DNA from: SCUN01 sp964355365
GTDB lineage: Bacteria > Acidobacteriota > Vicinamibacteria > Vicinamibacterales > SCN-69-37
Length of the DNA stretch: 8,275 nt
Direction: 5' to 3'
Assembly: GCA_964355365.1 (NCBI GenBank)
Contig: CAYHEX010000204.1
Coordinates: 1-8,275 of the forward strand
Shown: positions 6,290-8,275 of the stretch, piece after piece
Position numbering within the stretch: position 1 is the first letter of the stretch
Layout of the letters: every line of letters begins with the position of its first letter
The notes under the pieces: model-generated
The model's database searches: none
What the model was told of the DNA's origin: nothing
What the model saw: the letters and a program-made list of their open reading frames with translations, nothing else
Position numbers and translations under genes: made by a program

Positions 6290-7713
6290 CGCAGGATCTC
6301 CTCGGGCGAAAGGGTGCCGGTCACTCGACGCAGGGTCAGCCCCGCCAGCGCGTGTGCGCCCTGGGCGGAGACGAGCGCCGTCTGCGCCTGGTAGAGATTG
6401 GTTTCCGCGTCGATGACATCGAAGTTGCCGGCGATGCCTCGCTCGTAACGCAGTTGCGCCAGGCGCAGTTGCCGTTCGGCAAGGGCCACCGCTTTGGTCT
6501 GGATCTCGATGGTCGCGGCGCTGCGCGTCCAGTTGCGATCCGCGCGTCGCACCTCGTCGGCGATCCGCCCTTCGTGATCGCGCGCCGCGCGCTCGGCGGC
6601 GCGCACGGCCACACTGGTCTCGGCGACACCGGCGTTTGCGGATGCACGATTGAACGAGTAGTCCGTGGAGAGGCCCACGCGCCAGCCGTTCGCGCCGGCC
6701 CACATCAGCGGCGACGACCAGTTACCGACGCCGCGATGCAGGTAGCTGACGTCGAGTGACACCTGAGGCAAGAGATCCCACCGCGCGATGCGTTGCGCGC
6801 GCTCGGCGTCGGCGATCCGATCGCGCGATTCACGGAGATCCGGACGATTGGCGATGGCGAGGCTGACCAGTTCGGCCGACCGTGCCACCTGGTCGTTGCT
6901 GAGCGGCGGTGGCTCGAATGCCGCGAGCATGAGCGCGGGGCTGGTCAGGTCTGCGCTCTCCAACTGGAGCGGCGCGCCGGACGAGCGGCCGAGCAGTCGG
7001 CTGAGCCGATCTGTGGCGTCGGCCTCGGCGTCGCGTTCGGCCAGCCACGTGGCTTCGGCTTGCGAGGCCATCCAGTCGGCGCGCGAGACGTCCAACTCCG
7101 TGGCCAGCCCAACGCTGACGCGTGCCGCGGCCGATGCCCGGAGCGTACGCGCCTGGTCCATCGAGCGGCTGGCCACGCCCACAAGGCGCTGCGCCTGGAT
7201 CACGTCAAGGTAGGCGGCTGCGACGTTGACGATCAGGTCGAGCCGCGCATCGGCCAGCGCGCGTTCGCTGGTCACAACATCGCGACGGGCCTGCACGAGC
7301 GGCGCCTTGAAGACGCCGCCGAAGCCACCCAGCAGCGGTTGCGAGACACCCACCGTGTAGCCGGCGTCGCGGTACGGCGCCAGACCGCTGCCGATCTCCT
7401 GTCCGCTCACGTTCGCCACCACTCGTGTGCCGGTACTGAATCGTTTTGAGAGGTCGAGACCGATGGAGCGCTCGCTCAGGCCGCCCGCGTTCGTGCCCGT
7501 TTGGAGCACGGGCGCGATCGTGGTGCTCAGGCCGGCGGCGGCGACCCGCTCACGAATGCCGGCCATCGTCCGCTCGTCGGCCGATGCCCCGAGGGTGGGA
7601 CTGGCGGTCAGCGCCTCGGCCATGGCGGCTCGGAGCGACAGAGGCGACGGCGGCTGGGCCGCGACCGCCTGCGCCAGGAGCGCCACGCCCACGAGGCTCG
7701 CCGTGATTGACAT
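6286..7713 (-). CDS. TolC-like outer membrane factor
   Basis: The 475-residue precursor has a Sec signal peptide (residues 1-19, SLVGVALLAQAVAAQ). Two outer-membrane efflux (OEP) repeats follow. The first starts at LSLRAAMAEALTASPTL; the second includes VSLAIANRPDLRESRDRIADAERA, a typical TolC-family sentence. The motifs YTVGVSQPLLGG and LRYERGIAGNFDVIDAETNL near the C terminus are standard for the family, and the length is normal. It should trimerise into the outer-membrane channel of the export system. Start ATG at 7713 is chosen because it places the signal peptide at the N terminus; it shares one base with the stop of the upstream gene (TGATG) and has no clear Shine-Dalgarno, so coupled translation is likely. 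The longer open frame to 8004 overlaps the upstream gene and encodes Gln/His/Arg-rich shadow sequence. Confidence 0.93.
   Translation of the reverse strand: MSITASLVGVALLAQAVAAQPPSPLSLRAAMAEALTASPTLGASADERTMAGIRERVAAAGLSTTIAPVLQTGTNAGGLSERSIGLDLSKRFSTGTRVVANVSGQEIGSGLAPYRDAGYTVGVSQPLLGGFGGVFKAPLVQARRDVVTSERALADARLDLIVNVAAAYLDVIQAQRLVGVASRSMDQARTLRASAAARVSVGLATELDVSRADWMASQAEATWLAERDAEADATDRLSRLLGRSSGAPLQLESADLTSPALMLAAFEPPPLSNDQVARSAELVSLAIANRPDLRESRDRIADAERAQRIARWDLLPQVSLDVSYLHRGVGNWSSPLMWAGANGWRVGLSTDYSFNRASANAGVAETSVAVRAAERAARDHEGRIADEVRRADRNWTRSAATIEIQTKAVALAERQLRLAQLRYERGIAGNFDVIDAETNLYQAQTALVSAQGAHALAGLTLRRVTGTLSPEEILR
6298..6303 (-). promoter_or_regulatory. Ribosome binding site of the HlyD-like gene
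   Basis: GAGGAG on the minus strand, 8 nt before the ATG at 6289 and inside the last codons of the TolC-like gene. It is the clearest Shine-Dalgarno in the exporter operon and fixes the adaptor start. Confidence 0.75.
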
Positions 7714-8275
7714 CACCGGCACGCGACCGACACCGATGCGCTCCCCACATAGGCGATGACATTGGATGAGCTCTGGCTGGTGTTGAATAGACTGAGTCCT
7801 CCGAGGCTCGACGGACACGAGGTTCCGCCGGTGCCACCGGTGATGCTGAAGGTGTTGGAGCCGGTCGAGCTGAAGGTCTTGGTCCCAGCCGGACCACGAT
7901 CGAACTGTAGCCGCAGGGTTGATCCCGTCGGAATGCTGCCGGTGATGTTGACCGTGACCGAGCCACTGCAACTGCTCAGCACGCCGCCGCTGTTGAACAC
8001 GCATGTGACCGTCGACGCAGAGACGAAGGTCATGTTGACGCTGCCGCCACCGCCACCGCCGCCACCGGCTTCGGCCTGCTTCTTCGCGTAGTAGATCGCG
8101 CCCCCGGCGACGCCGCCCGCGAGCACCAGGCCTCCAAGAACGGCACCCGCGCCGACCCCTCCGCCAGGCGGGGGCGGCGTGACCGTCGGCGGCGGCGCGG
8201 CCGCACCGGGCGCGGGCTCGGGATTCTTCACCATGATCCGATCGTTGGGCGGAGGCGCCTTCGGCAGGCTGTCGG
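7713..8275 (-). CDS. Unrecognised Pro/Gly-rich membrane-anchored protein, 5' part probably outside window
   Basis: I cannot assign a family. From the first in-window ATG (8234) the product is 173 residues: a Pro/Ala-rich segment (1-26, PAPGAAAPPPTVTPPPPGGG), one transmembrane helix (about 29-50, VLGGLVLAGGVAGGAIYYAK), an eight-glycine run (57-64), then a Ser/Thr/Gly-rich beta domain (65-173) with four cysteines (78, 89, 140, 172). That domain may be Ig-like and disulfide-bonded. The ATG at 8234 has no Shine-Dalgarno, and the frame stays open to the window edge with similar composition (DSLPKAPPPNDRI precedes the Met). I therefore annotate it as running off the right edge; a start at 8234 remains possible. 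Its stop overlaps the TolC-like start (TGATG), so it is very likely the upstream partner in the exporter operon, perhaps as accessory factor or cargo. That role is inference only. Confidence 0.75.
   Translation of the reverse strand, partial: DSLPKAPPPNDRIMVKNPEPAPGAAAPPPTVTPPPPGGGVGAGAVLGGLVLAGGVAGGAIYYAKKQAEAGGGGGGGGSVNMTFVSASTVTCVFNSGGVLSSCSGSVTVNITGSIPTGSTLRLQFDRGPAGTKTFSSTGSNTFSITGGTGGTSCPSSLGGLSLFNTSQSSSNVIAYVGSASVSVACR

Noticed and set aside
6290..6703. N-terminal extension of the HlyD-like protein
   Set aside because: It lies within the TolC-like coding sequence in another frame; the start at 6289 has GAGGAG and the ATGA overlap.
7714..8004. N-terminal extension of the TolC-like protein
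   Set aside because: It overlaps the upstream coding region in another frame and would place the signal peptide internally.

Overview
The window is high-GC bacterial DNA with long ORF shadows on the opposite strand. The gene types point to a soil or sediment bacterium of the Acidobacteriota (Vicinamibacteria-like) or a similar GC-rich phylum. They are a DnaE2 mutagenesis polymerase, a Tat-exported class V aminotransferase-fold protein, and a TolC/HlyD/MacB-type exporter. The taxonomic call is an inference from gene style and repeat content; no rRNA or marker gene is present.

Layout, left to right. (1) Positions 1-1060, plus strand: the C-terminal third of the error-prone DNA polymerase DnaE2 (ImuC). 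Its reading frame carries two in-frame repeat insertions: a purine-rich 7-nt-periodic tract (about 308-391) and a 36-bp tandem duplication with a hairpin core (554-625). (2) Positions 1094-2029, plus strand: an uncharacterised zinc-ribbon membrane protein, 33 bp after dnaE2. (3) Positions 2029-2113: a GATTCCC-like heptad array between two convergent genes. (4) Positions 2130-3407, minus strand: a Tat-signal PLP enzyme with its own ribosome binding site. (5) Positions 3475-3617: a 143-bp imperfect inverted repeat, between the PLP enzyme and the exporter operon. (6) Positions 3633-8275, minus strand: a tightly packed operon. Its order in transcription is a membrane-anchored Gly/Pro-rich protein (5' end outside the window), a TolC-like outer membrane factor, an HlyD-like periplasmic adaptor and a MacB-type FtsX permease. 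All three internal junctions overlap (TGATG, ATGA, GTGA).

Functionally, the minus-strand operon would build a tripartite envelope-spanning export or efflux system. The expected ABC ATPase is not in the window, so it must come from upstream or elsewhere in the genome. The most striking non-genic property is that four structurally different repeat families occur within about 3.6 kb, two of them inside the coding sequence of a mutagenic polymerase without breaking its frame. I see no RNA gene, transposase, CRISPR array or phage gene.
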